Shown here: in pieces, positions 1-6,145 of the stretch
Layout of the letters: every line of letters begins with the position of its first letter
Position numbering within the stretch: the first letter of the stretch is position 1
Assembly: GCA_002293665.1 (NCBI GenBank)
Contig: DBDQ01000067.1
Span: 313 to 9,208, forward strand
DNA length: 8,896 nt
Source of the DNA: Alistipes sp. UBA928
Lineage (GTDB): Bacteria > Bacteroidota > Bacteroidia > Bacteroidales > Rikenellaceae
Reading direction: 5' to 3'
Notes under the pieces: generated by a model
Told to the model about the DNA's origin: nothing
Database searches by the model: none
The model's input: only the letters and a program-made list of their open reading frames with translations
Program-made: the position numbers and the translations under genes

Positions 1-366
1 GTGTACGCCTCGACCCTGTCGAAGAAGATGAAAGAACACGGTGCGACCGCTTATCTGGTCAACACAGGCTGGAACGGCACCGGCAAACGTATCTCGATCA
101 AGGACACCCGTGCCATCATCGACGCCATCATCGACGGCTCGATCAACAGCGCGCCCACGACCCATATTCCCATCCTGAACCTGACGGTTCCCACGAAACT
201 CAACAACGTTTCGGAAGGTATCCTCGACCCGCGGCAGACCTACGCCGACGTTAAAGTATGGGAAGAAAAGGCACGTTCGCTCGGTGCGAAGTACATCAAG
301 AACTTCGAACAATACACAGACACCCCGGAAGGCAAAGCCCTCATCCCTGCCGGCCCGAAACTCTAA
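1..366 (+). CDS. pckA: Phosphoenolpyruvate carboxykinase (ATP), C-terminal part
   Basis: This is the last 121 residues of ATP-dependent PEP carboxykinase, the cytoplasmic enzyme that converts oxaloacetate and ATP to PEP, CO2 and ADP. In gut Bacteroidales it often runs in the carboxylating direction during fermentation (family knowledge). The segment LVNTGWNGTGKRISIKDTR (residues 19-37 of the visible part) is the conserved nucleotide-binding stretch of the bacterial family; its Arg and Thr correspond to the ATP-contacting pair in the E. coli enzyme. ILDPR, YTDTP and the terminal AGPKL are also typical. The first codon, GTG, is most likely an internal Val, because about 410 residues of a normal ~530-residue enzyme lie upstream of the window. 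The gene ends at TAA and is followed 15 bases later by a strong terminator, so it is the last gene of its unit. Confidence 0.97.
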   Translation: MYASTLSKKMKEHGATAYLVNTGWNGTGKRISIKDTRAIIDAIIDGSINSAPTTHIPILNLTVPTKLNNVSEGILDPRQTYADVKVWEEKARSLGAKYIKNFEQYTDTPEGKALIPAGPKL

Positions 367-380
367 TCAGGCGGTTGAAT

Positions 381-413
381 AAAAAAACGCTCTCCTAAGG
401 AGAGCGTTTTTTT
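381..413. terminator. Bidirectional intrinsic terminator
   Basis: An 8-bp GC-rich stem, CGCTCTCC (388-395) with GGAGAGCG (399-406), closes a TAA loop and is flanked by seven A's on the left and seven T's on the right. It therefore reads as a factor-independent terminator on both strands. It serves pckA on the plus strand and the converging XRE regulator gene on the minus strand. The TAA stop of the regulator (414-412) lies inside the T tract, so the two units share one compact terminator. Confidence 0.92.
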
Positions 414-621
414 ATTGTTTCAGTTGAAAAATCTCCTCGACCGGCACGCCGAAGTATCGCGCCAGACGCAAGGCCAGCGCCGTGGAAGGAGTGTAGACGC
501 CGTTCTCAATGGTATTAATGGTCTTGCGCGTGACGCCCACCGCCGCCGCAAGCTCCTCCTGGGTGATGTCTTTGATCGCCCGCTGCACCTTCAGGGTGTT
601 TCTAAGTTCGCTCTGTCCCAT
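412..621 (-). CDS. Small XRE-family (Cro/C1) transcriptional regulator
   Basis: A 69-residue protein that is essentially one helix-turn-helix domain. Residues 6-62 form the five-helix Cro/C1 fold; TQEELAAAVGVTRKTINTIE (20-39) contains the two DNA-binding helices, and TPSTALALRLARYFGVPVEEIF (44-65) gives helices 4-5. It resembles the short YozG-like regulators that bind DNA as dimers and have no ligand domain. It lies 6 bases after the stop of the membrane-protein gene on the same strand, so the two are almost certainly co-transcribed, and such pairs often regulate themselves. The start is the ATG whose leader carries GAAAGA; no longer start fits, because the upstream gene ends right there. 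The target genes cannot be told from the sequence. Confidence 0.9.
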   Translation of the reverse strand: MGQSELRNTLKVQRAIKDITQEELAAAVGVTRKTINTIENGVYTPSTALALRLARYFGVPVEEIFQLKQ

Positions 622-627
622 GGTCTT

Positions 628-1092
628 TCATCGTGTCCGGTCGTAAACGAGTAGTGCGATAGTCTGAGCAAACGCACCCGCGAAGAGGATAGCCAGGCAG
701 CACACCACGCCGGGTATGTCAACATTGCCGAAACGAAACCACGTTACTCCCCCCAGCACTATTCCCATGATGGACATCGCGTAGTATCCCCACTGCGCCG
801 AGCGCAGGGTATAGTGGCGGAACATCTCGTTGTTGAGGGCTTCGTTGAGTTCCGGATCGCGGCGGATCCGCCCCGCGAGCATAATGAAAGTCATGTTTGC
901 CACGATGGTCAGACCGACCCCGATCCAGTAGACGAAAAGGATGAAGACGCCCCAAAATGGCGTCTCTTCGGGAACGAAGGTGCGCGCCAAACCCCCTCCC
1001 ACAAAGAGCAGCAGCGCGATGGCGCGCCACAGGTTGAGGCGGTAGCGACGTTTGTCGATCCGTTCGATTTGTTCGATAGTCTGTGTGTTCAT
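628..1092 (-). CDS. Four-helix integral membrane protein of unknown function
   Basis: A 154-residue protein with no recognised catalytic motif. Hydrophobic segments lie at about residues 21-38, 48-73, 101-118 and 126-149, giving a four-helix inner-membrane protein. The N-terminus (residues 1-19) is polar and charged. A hydrophilic loop between helices 2 and 3 contains RIRRDPELNEALNNEMFRHY (75-94). A charged loop of this sort before the third helix, together with a small XRE gene, recalls the DUF2178-like membrane proteins paired with YozG-like regulators; that resemblance is my inference and not a firm family call. It is the first gene of a two-gene unit with a good Bacteroidetes promoter 64 bases upstream. 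The protein may sense or modulate the regulator, but nothing in the sequence proves it. Confidence 0.8.
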   Translation of the reverse strand: MNTQTIEQIERIDKRRYRLNLWRAIALLLFVGGGLARTFVPEETPFWGVFILFVYWIGVGLTIVANMTFIMLAGRIRRDPELNEALNNEMFRHYTLRSAQWGYYAMSIMGIVLGGVTWFRFGNVDIPGVVCCLAILFAGAFAQTIALLVYDRTR

Positions 1093-1155
1093 GCTTGTTG
1101 TTAGTTTACGTTATTTTAAGAGTCGTTTACGTGCTATTGTGTAACCTTAACGTGA

Positions 1156-1186
1156 CAAAGATATAAACAAAAATCGACCCGGCAAA
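1156..1186 (-). promoter_or_regulatory. Bacteroidetes promoter for the membrane protein/XRE unit
   Basis: Read on the minus strand, TTTG (1186-1183) is followed after 19 bases by TATCTTTG (1163-1156). This fits the Bacteroides primary sigma consensus of a -33 TTTG and a -7 TAnnTTTG with a 19-21 base spacer. It leaves a leader of roughly 55 bases before the ATG at 1092. It is the best-matched promoter in the window. Confidence 0.75.
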
Positions 1187-1205
1187 TTTTTTCACAAAAA
1201 AAACA

Positions 1206-1213
1206 TACCTTTG
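1206..1213 (+). promoter_or_regulatory. Candidate -7 element of the nucleotidyltransferase gene
   Basis: TACCTTTG fits the TAnnTTTG consensus and ends only 7 bases before the ATG at 1221. No clear -33 TTTG lies 19-21 bases upstream, where the sequence is a run of T and then A. If used, transcription would begin at or almost at the start codon. The GGAG at 1215-1218 is only 2 bases from the ATG, too close for a normal Shine-Dalgarno. Confidence 0.5.
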
Positions 1214-1220
1214 TGGAGAC

Positions 1221-1511
1221 ATGAGAGCAAAAGGGCGATACATTCTCATTCTCCGCAAGTTCATGGCGGAGCGGGGTGCAGAGTACGGCATCTCACGGAT
1301 AGCTGTTTTCGGATCGGTGGCCCGTGGCGACGAGACCCCGGAGAGCGATGTCAATCTGCTCGTAGAATTTTCCCGCCCGGTAGGCATCGAATTCATCGAC
1401 TTGGGCAACGCGCTCGAAAGAGAGCTTGGCCGCAGGGTCGATGTCGTCTCCCGAGGCGGGAGCAAGGAGAAGTATCTCAAAGAGAAAGAAAAAGATATAG
1501 TCTATGTCTGA
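1221..1511 (+). CDS. MntA-like minimal nucleotidyltransferase, antitoxin partner of a broken HepT
   Basis: A 96-residue MNT-domain protein of the polymerase-beta nucleotidyltransferase superfamily. In working MntA/HepT modules it transfers AMP to a tyrosine of the HEPN toxin and so blocks its RNase activity (family knowledge). The fold is complete: VFGSVARGDETPESDVNLLV (29-48) is the GSx10DxD region, GIEFIDLG follows at 55-62, and RRVDVV (71-76) supplies the third acidic residue, D74. The second Asp of DxD is Asn here (D43-V-N45; codons GAT GTC AAT), which should weaken or abolish metal binding. The start at 1221 gives the usual N-terminal helix; an internal Met at residue 15 would remove it. 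The stop overlaps the start of the hepT remnant by 8 bases, the normal arrangement for the pair. With the toxin gone, this may be an orphan under relaxed selection. Confidence 0.88.
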   Translation: MRAKGRYILILRKFMAERGAEYGISRIAVFGSVARGDETPESDVNLLVEFSRPVGIEFIDLGNALERELGRRVDVVSRGGSKEKYLKEKEKDIVYV

Positions 1512-1703
1512 TCGAAACTCATGGCTCCTGATCGAGGATATTCTCGAGAGTTGCGGCAAAATATTCGACTACACCGAAGGGAAGGACTCTCCACAGGATT
1601 GTGCATGACTATTTCGGGATAGATCATTCTATAGTGTGGCAAATCAAGGATAAATTTCTACCCGAACTCATCGAAACCCTATTCGAAATATTATTGACCG
1701 ATG
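1504..1703 (+). pseudogene. Remnant of a HepT-like HEPN toxin gene (internal deletion, frameshift)
   Basis: HepT proteins are HEPN RNases of about 110 residues with an Rx4-6H active site. Here an ATG at 1504, overlapping the nucleotidyltransferase gene by 8 bases, gives the typical N-terminus (MSDRNSWLLIEDILESCGKI, then FDYTEGKDS) but stops at TGA 1606-1608 after 34 residues. The typical C-terminus continues in another frame from about 1595: RIVHDYFGIDHSIVW and then KFLPELIETLFEILL. Compared with the family, roughly 50 middle residues are missing between EGKDS and RIVHDY, including most of the helix that carries the active-site Arg. The HDY that holds the His and the AMPylated Tyr remains. 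The C-terminal frame has no stop here and runs into the next gene. A functional toxin cannot be made from this copy unless the break is a sequencing or assembly error. Confidence 0.85.
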
Positions 1704-2699
1704 AAAACCACCCCCAACTACATCGCGGCCCCCGATCGCTACACCAAGATGGAATACCGCCGCAGCGGGCGCAGCGGCCTGAAACTTCCCGCCGTGTCGC
1801 TCGGCCTGTGGCACAACTTCGGCAGCGTCGACCGTTACGAAAATTACCACGCCATAGCCCTCGCGGCATTCGACGCCGGGGTCACACATTTCGACCTGGC
1901 GAACAACTACGGCCCCGTGCCCGGCTCGGCCGAGACAAATTTCGGACGCATCATGCGCGAAAGCCTCCACCCCTACCGGGATGAGCTTATAATCTCCACG
2001 AAAGCCGGATACACGATGTGGGACGGCCCCTACGGCGATTGGGGCAGTCGAAAATATCTGCTGGCGAGTCTCGATGCGAGCCTGCGCCGCATGGGTCTCG
2101 ACTACGTCGATATATTCTACTCCCACCGTCCCGACCTCGAAACACCCCTCGAGGAGACGATGGGCGCACTCTCAGACGCCGTGCGACAGGGCAAGGCGCT
2201 CTACGCCGCCATCTCGAACTACAACGACGAGCAAACACGCGCCGCCGTGGAAATTCTGCGCCGCAACGGCACCCCGTGTCTGATCCACCAGGCGAAATAC
2301 TCCATGTTCGTACGCCGTCCCGAAGAGGGCCTGCTCGACACTCTTGAACGCGAAGGGGTGGGGCTGATAGCCTTCTCGCCACTGGCCCAGGGACTCCTCA
2401 CCGACAGATACCTGCACGGCGTGCCGGCCGACTCGCGGGCCGCACGCGAGGTGTTTCTCCACCGCAGCGACCTCACTCCCGAGCTCCTCGCCAAAATATC
2501 GCGTCTCAACGCAATAGCCGTCGGGCGAAAGCAGACCCTCGCCGAAATGGCCCTCGCATGGCTGCTGAAAGATTGCCGCGTGACAAGCGTGCTGATAGGG
2601 GCGAGCTCCGTGGGCCAACTCCACGACAACCTCAAAGCCCTTGCCGCCCCCGACTTCACAACGGGCGAACTCGAAGCCATCGAGGCTGTTCTGAAATAG
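1701..2699 (+). CDS. gpr: Aldo-keto reductase, L-glyceraldehyde 3-phosphate reductase type
   Basis: A 332-residue NADPH-dependent aldo-keto reductase with a TIM-barrel fold, close to E. coli YghZ/GprA, which reduces L-glyceraldehyde 3-phosphate and other aldehydes such as methylglyoxal. It is probably a cytoplasmic detoxification enzyme. The catalytic tetrad is present: D65 and Y70 in FDLANNYG, K101 in ISTKAGY and H142 in FYSHR. Other family marks are GRSGLKLP (23-30), SLGLWHNFG (33-41), the FSPLAQGLLTDRYL stretch and, near the C-terminus, VTSVLIGASS, which belongs to the cofactor-phosphate site. Length is normal. The ATG at 1701 is chosen because the following YIAAPDRYTKMEYRR aligns with the family's N-terminus; the next Met (1749) would lose part of it. 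The start codon lies inside the last codons of the hepT remnant, with no clear ribosome site and no promoter I can recognise just upstream, so it may rely on the promoter of the old module. Confidence 0.93.
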   Translation: MKTTPNYIAAPDRYTKMEYRRSGRSGLKLPAVSLGLWHNFGSVDRYENYHAIALAAFDAGVTHFDLANNYGPVPGSAETNFGRIMRESLHPYRDELIISTKAGYTMWDGPYGDWGSRKYLLASLDASLRRMGLDYVDIFYSHRPDLETPLEETMGALSDAVRQGKALYAAISNYNDEQTRAAVEILRRNGTPCLIHQAKYSMFVRRPEEGLLDTLEREGVGLIAFSPLAQGLLTDRYLHGVPADSRAAREVFLHRSDLTPELLAKISRLNAIAVGRKQTLAEMALAWLLKDCRVTSVLIGASSVGQLHDNLKALAAPDFTTGELEAIEAVLK

Positions 2700-2849
2700 C
2701 TGCGCAGAGTGTGACTTTTGGGGTTGAAACATAAAAAAAATTACAATAACACACAAAATTGTTCCATTTTTGTTTTCGTATTCAGAGATAAAACGTACTT
2801 TTGCCTTCCAAAACGATTCTAAATTGTCACCCCAAACAGAAGAAAACCA
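2700..2849. other. AT-rich intergenic region with a promoter
   Basis: These 150 bases between the aldo-keto reductase and the secreted-protein gene are clearly more AT-rich than the surroundings. They hold a promoter for the downstream gene (annotated separately) and an A-rich leader. I see only a weak 5-bp inverted repeat (ACAAT 2743-2747 / ATTGT 2758-2762) and no convincing terminator for the upstream gene. Confidence 0.6.
2767..2803 (+). promoter_or_regulatory. Bacteroidetes promoter for the secreted-protein gene
   Basis: TACTTTTG (2796-2803) matches the -7 consensus TAnnTTTG. A TTTTTG (2767-2772) lies 23 bases upstream, slightly farther than the usual 19-21. The leader to the ATG at 2850 would be about 40 bases, ending in the A-rich stretch AGAAGAAAACCA typical of Bacteroidetes translation starts. 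Confidence 0.6.
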
Positions 2850-3503
2850 ATGAAACAGTTTTTACTTTTTACTTTAGCCGCGTTATCCTGCAGCGCGGTT
2901 TTCGCACAGGGACCGTCGGTGAAGGTAGTTAACGACACCGGATACACTATCCGGTACCTCTACATCAGCAGCAATACCTCCGACAGTTGGGAAGATGACG
3001 TGCTGGGGCGCCAGGTATTGGACGCCGATGATTCGTTCAGTTTGTCGCTTCCCGAAAACGGCACCTATGATTTCAAGGCGGTCGACGAGGACGACGACAC
3101 CTACGTCAAATGGAACGTGGTCGTGCGCGGCAACATGACCATCACCTTCACGATAGACGATTTCGAGGGCAAGGAGAGTGATGTCGACGAAGCCGATCAG
3201 CCCTTCACGACAACCTCGACACCATCCTCCAGCCAAACGTGGGTGACGGTATCGAACCAAACGGGCTACCAGATCAACTACCTGTACGTAAGTCCCGGCG
3301 AGGCGGGCAAATGGGGAAAAGACATCCTCGACGACTCCACACTCTCCAACGGGAAAGGGGTTCGGGTGATCCTGCCCACTGGCCCCGGCGATTTCGATTT
3401 CCGGGCGGTGGACGAGGACGACGACGAATACATCAAATACAACGTGGAAATGAGTCGAGGCTCGAACGAGGTAGTCCTACGGCTTTCCGACCTCAACGAT
3501 TAG
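2850..3503 (+). CDS. Secreted protein with two copies of an acidic beta-rich domain, function unknown
   Basis: A 217-residue protein with a clear Sec signal peptide: MKQF, a hydrophobic core, then SAVFA with likely cleavage after A19. There is no lipobox Cys at the cleavage site (C14 lies within the core), so a periplasmic or secreted soluble protein is expected. The mature part has two related domains, about 24-105 and 132-215, joined by a linker rich in Ser, Thr and acidic residues (106-130). Each starts with V-x-V-x-N-x-T-G-Y and YLY(I/V)S, then W and D-(V/I)-L, and ends with DF(K/R)AVDEDDDxY(V/I)K and NV. The DEDDD loops (79-83 and 188-192) are identical and could bind a divalent cation; this is inference. 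The alternation of hydrophobic and polar residues suggests a beta-sandwich. I do not recognise a named family. The gene has its own promoter and converges on the ligase gene. Confidence 0.82.
   Translation: MKQFLLFTLAALSCSAVFAQGPSVKVVNDTGYTIRYLYISSNTSDSWEDDVLGRQVLDADDSFSLSLPENGTYDFKAVDEDDDTYVKWNVVVRGNMTITFTIDDFEGKESDVDEADQPFTTTSTPSSSQTWVTVSNQTGYQINYLYVSPGEAGKWGKDILDDSTLSNGKGVRVILPTGPGDFDFRAVDEDDDEYIKYNVEMSRGSNEVVLRLSDLND
2919..3494 (+). repeat. Internal domain duplication in the secreted protein
   Basis: Copy A spans about 2919-3164 and copy B about 3243-3494, each 82-84 codons, separated by a 26-codon linker. Protein similarity is clear along the whole length. At DNA level only the core around the acidic loops (3084-3098 and 3411-3425) is still nearly identical, so the duplication is old. 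Confidence 0.75.
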
Positions 3504-3522
3504 CCTACGTCCACTCTCATTC

Positions 3523-5181
3523 TCAGAGTTGGTAGAGATATCGGCGGATGCTTTTCTTGGGGGTTTTCTCGAACTCGGTGGGGTAGATGACGATGCTGGC
3601 GACACGTTCGAACGGGGCGACCAGCGTGTTTAACTCGGCGAGGTTTTGTTCCATGATCTCGGGGATGGCCTCGTCGGCCACGCCTTCGGTTCGGGCGGTT
3701 TCGTAGTCGGGGTAGACCATCGCCACGAGGCGCCCTTCGCGCTCGACCACGAGCGATTCCATCACGAGATAAAGGTTGTTTAACTTCGCCTCGATCTCCT
3801 CGGGGTAGATATTTTGGCCGTTGTTGAGGAGGATCATGGTTTTCGAACGGCCGCGGATGTAGAGCGTGCCGTCGGAATCCATCGTGCCGATGTCGCCGGT
3901 GTAGAGCCAGCCGTCGCGCAGCACTTCGGCCGTGGCGGCCTCGTTCTTATAGTAGCCGGCCATGACCTGCTCGCCTTTGATGACTAACTCGCCCGCGACG
4001 TGTTCGGGATCGGGGGAGTCGATCTTCACCTCGCAATAGTTCTTGAGGTATTGACCCACGGAACCGGGCTTGAATCCCGTCCAGTAGGTGTAGCTTATGA
4101 GGGGTGCCGTTTCAGTCATGCCGTAGCCCACGGTTATTGGGAACCTGATCTTCATCAGGAACGATTCGGTGTCGGGACTTATGGCGGCCCCGCCCACGAT
4201 GAACTCGCCCACCTCGCCGCCGAAGACGTCGAGAAGTTTTTTGCGTATCGTGGAGTATATCGCCTTGTCGACGAGGGGAATCTTGAGCGCCCAACTCATG
4301 GGTCCCTTTTCGAGCATGGGCGCCACCTGCTTGCGGTATATCTTTTCGAGGATCAGCGGCACGCAGCAGATCAGATGGGGTTTCACCTCCTGCATCGCCT
4401 CCATGAGTATCTTGGCGGCGGGAATCTTCCCGAGCAGCGTGATGTGCGTTCCTTCGGCAAGTGGGTTGAGGAAGTCGAACATGCAGCCGTAGGCGTGTGC
4501 CAGCGGCAGGAACGACAACACGCGCGATCCCTTGAAGTAAATCTTTTCGTCGATGCCGAACTGGACGTTCGAAGTGAGGTTATTGACTGTAAGCATCACG
4601 CCTTTGCTGTATCCGGTCGTGCCGCTGGTGTAGTTGAGCAGGCACACGCGGTCGTTCGGCACGTCGGGATATTTTATATCGTCGGCCGAGAATCCTTTGG
4701 GGTAGGTCTCGCGATAGTGTTTGGTGATGTCCTTCTGGTAGCGGGAAAGAGAGTGTCCTTCGCGCTCATAGACGCAGTGGAAGTCGGTGAGGGAGAAGAC
4801 CGCCTCGATGCGTTCGACCTGCTCGGGTTCGATCACATCCCAGTAGTTGTCGCCCACGAACAGCAGGCGGCTTTCGGAGTGGTTTATGATGTGGACTATG
4901 TCGTTGTTGTTGAAGTCCTGCAAGATGGGGACTATCACCGCGCCATAGGTTATGGCGGCCAGATATGTAATGCACCACCGCGGGTTTGCCCGTCCTATCA
5001 GCGCGATCTTGTCGCCCTGTTCGATGCCCGCTTTTTTGAACAGCAGATGGACTTTCGCGATCTCCTTGGCCATCTCGTAGTATGAGAAAGTCTCTTTTTT
5101 GAAATAGTCGGAAAGAGCGGGCAATTCGCGGTTTTCGCGAAAACTTTTCTCGTAGATCTTGATCAGGTTAACGTTCAGCAT
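3523..5181 (-). CDS. AMP-forming acyl-CoA synthetase (long-chain fatty acid-CoA ligase type)
   Basis: A 552-residue adenylate-forming enzyme that should activate a fatty acid with ATP and join it to CoA. Motifs in order: the phosphate-binding loop YTSGTTGYSKGV (184-195), GGAAIS (330-335), VGYGMTETAPL (351-361), the TGD motif with D430, the hinge RGRSK (443-447), NGQNIYPEEIE (454-464), and near the end EKTPKKSIRR (538-547), whose Lys542 or Lys543 is the C-terminal catalytic lysine. All key residues are there and the length fits the long-chain (FadD/FAA1-like) group. No membrane segment or signal is obvious, so it is probably cytoplasmic or peripheral to the membrane. It is the last gene of the xseA operon; its ATG overlaps the end of the methyltransferase gene by 14 bases, suggesting coupled translation. 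The exact substrate cannot be told. Only 19 bases separate its stop from the converging secreted-protein gene, with no clear terminator. Confidence 0.93.
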   Translation of the reverse strand: MLNVNLIKIYEKSFRENRELPALSDYFKKETFSYYEMAKEIAKVHLLFKKAGIEQGDKIALIGRANPRWCITYLAAITYGAVIVPILQDFNNNDIVHIINHSESRLLFVGDNYWDVIEPEQVERIEAVFSLTDFHCVYEREGHSLSRYQKDITKHYRETYPKGFSADDIKYPDVPNDRVCLLNYTSGTTGYSKGVMLTVNNLTSNVQFGIDEKIYFKGSRVLSFLPLAHAYGCMFDFLNPLAEGTHITLLGKIPAAKILMEAMQEVKPHLICCVPLILEKIYRKQVAPMLEKGPMSWALKIPLVDKAIYSTIRKKLLDVFGGEVGEFIVGGAAISPDTESFLMKIRFPITVGYGMTETAPLISYTYWTGFKPGSVGQYLKNYCEVKIDSPDPEHVAGELVIKGEQVMAGYYKNEAATAEVLRDGWLYTGDIGTMDSDGTLYIRGRSKTMILLNNGQNIYPEEIEAKLNNLYLVMESLVVEREGRLVAMVYPDYETARTEGVADEAIPEIMEQNLAELNTLVAPFERVASIVIYPTEFEKTPKKSIRRYLYQL

Positions 5182-5950
5182 GGCGATCTTTTTTTACTAT
5201 GTACAAAATTTCATGCCGCAGAGCATATTTTTTGTGCTCGACCGGCGTCAACGTTGCAAGGTAGTCAATTTCTTCGACTTTCCAACCTGTCTCCTGCAAA
5301 CGTCGTGCATAATCCATCCCATAAACACGCCGGTGGTCGTATTGGCCGAAAAGGCGGGTACGTTCGGAGGGGTCCGTGATGGTGTCGTCCTCGAAGGTCG
5401 TCGCTCGGGCTTCGTCGACTGGCGAGAGCATCACTCCCCACCCTCCGGGGCGTATCACACGGTGCAATTCGCGCATCGCCCGCCTGTCGTCGTCAACGTG
5501 CTCGAGCACGTGGTTGCAGAAAACGACGTCGAACGTCGAGTCGGCGAATGGGATCACCTGCACATCCATTTTGACCTTTGCCAGGGGGCTTTCAAGGTCG
5601 GCGGTGATATAGTTATCGGGGGGCAGGAGCGCGGCGAACTTTTTCGAGAGGCACACTTCGGGAGCTATATGCAGGAATTTTGTGCTTCCGGTGGCCATTT
5701 CCGCGAGTTTTCCCTCCCGCTCGAGCCACAGCCACAGCAGGCGGTGCCGCTCAAGCGACAAACACCGTGGGCAAAGCGCGTTGCGCCGCACCTCGACATA
5801 ACCGTAGGACATGAACTTGCGAAACCGCCCTCCGCACAACGGACATTGCACTCCGCGCCCGGCGTAGAACAACCCCACAAGCGGCATTGCCCACCCCGCC
5901 ATGCGCTGCAACATCCCGCGCGGCACCCGGTTGAGGATAAATTTAATCAT
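5168..5950 (-). CDS. Class I SAM-dependent methyltransferase with N-terminal zinc ribbon
   Basis: A 260-residue protein. A short amphipathic or hydrophobic N-terminus (1-30) is followed by a four-cysteine knuckle pair, CPLC (36-39) and CPRC (60-63), likely a zinc ribbon, then ERHRLLWLWLE. The methyltransferase (Methyltransf_11-like) domain starts near residue 91. Its motif I reads FLHIAPE (92-98) instead of the usual glycine-rich loop. Later parts are orthodox: ADLES (117-121) at the SAM ribose position, IPFADSTFDVVFCNHVLEHV (133-152) for motif II, and LHRVIRPGGWGVM (162-174) for motif III. The C-terminal part, about 190-255, would form a substrate cap. The substrate is unknown. The start overlaps the xseB stop by 8 bases and the end overlaps the ligase start by 14, so it is an internal operon gene. 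Similar zinc-ribbon methyltransferases occur in other Bacteroidetes, from memory. Confidence 0.87.
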   Translation of the reverse strand: MIKFILNRVPRGMLQRMAGWAMPLVGLFYAGRGVQCPLCGGRFRKFMSYGYVEVRRNALCPRCLSLERHRLLWLWLEREGKLAEMATGSTKFLHIAPEVCLSKKFAALLPPDNYITADLESPLAKVKMDVQVIPFADSTFDVVFCNHVLEHVDDDRRAMRELHRVIRPGGWGVMLSPVDEARATTFEDDTITDPSERTRLFGQYDHRRVYGMDYARRLQETGWKVEEIDYLATLTPVEHKKYALRHEILYIVKKDRHAER

Positions 5951-6143
5951 CGCCTTTGTTTAGCGCTTCTGCAACATCTTTTTCAGCCTTTTCGAGCCTG
6001 ACGCGGCACCAGGCGATCAGTTCGGTGGCCCGCTTAACCTGCGCGGCGAGGGTGTCGACATCCAACTCCCCGCCCGCGAACCTTGCGAGTATCGCTTCGA
6101 CCTCGGCGATGGCCTCGCCGTAGCTTTTAGGTTGTTTTTCCAT
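5943..6143 (-). CDS. xseB: Exodeoxyribonuclease VII small subunit
   Basis: A 66-residue protein, normal for XseB, which binds the coiled-coil part of XseA in several copies. Together they form exonuclease VII, which cuts single-stranded DNA from both ends in the cytoplasm during repair. SYGEAIAEVEAILARFAGGE (7-26) is the family's first helix and turn, and LDVDTLAAQVKRATELIAWC (27-46) with RVRLEKAEKDV (47-57) gives the second and third helices. The large subunit is encoded two genes upstream in the same operon, with a cupin gene in between. It starts 2 bases after the cupin stop and overlaps the methyltransferase gene by 8 bases. Confidence 0.93.
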   Translation of the reverse strand: MEKQPKSYGEAIAEVEAILARFAGGELDVDTLAAQVKRATELIAWCRVRLEKAEKDVAEALNKGDD

Positions 6144-6145
6144 AT

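Noticed and set aside
1601..1984. A 127-codon plus-strand frame starting at GTG 1601 as a separate gene
   Set aside because: Only its first 30 or so codons are meaningful (the HepT C-terminus); the rest is the aldo-keto reductase gene read out of frame.
2743..2762. Inverted repeat ACAAT/ATTGT as a possible terminator or operator
   Set aside because: Only 5 bp of AT-rich stem, with no T tract; expected by chance in this AT-rich gap.
4000..5085. A 361-codon open frame on the plus strand opposite the acyl-CoA synthetase gene
   Set aside because: It is antisense to a gene with all its family motifs, its translation has no recognisable domain, and long opposite frames are expected in GC-rich coding DNA.
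5159..6001. A 280-codon plus-strand frame opposite the methyltransferase gene
   Set aside because: Shadow of the real gene: composition and lack of motifs point to a by-product of codon usage, and no promoter is placed to drive it.
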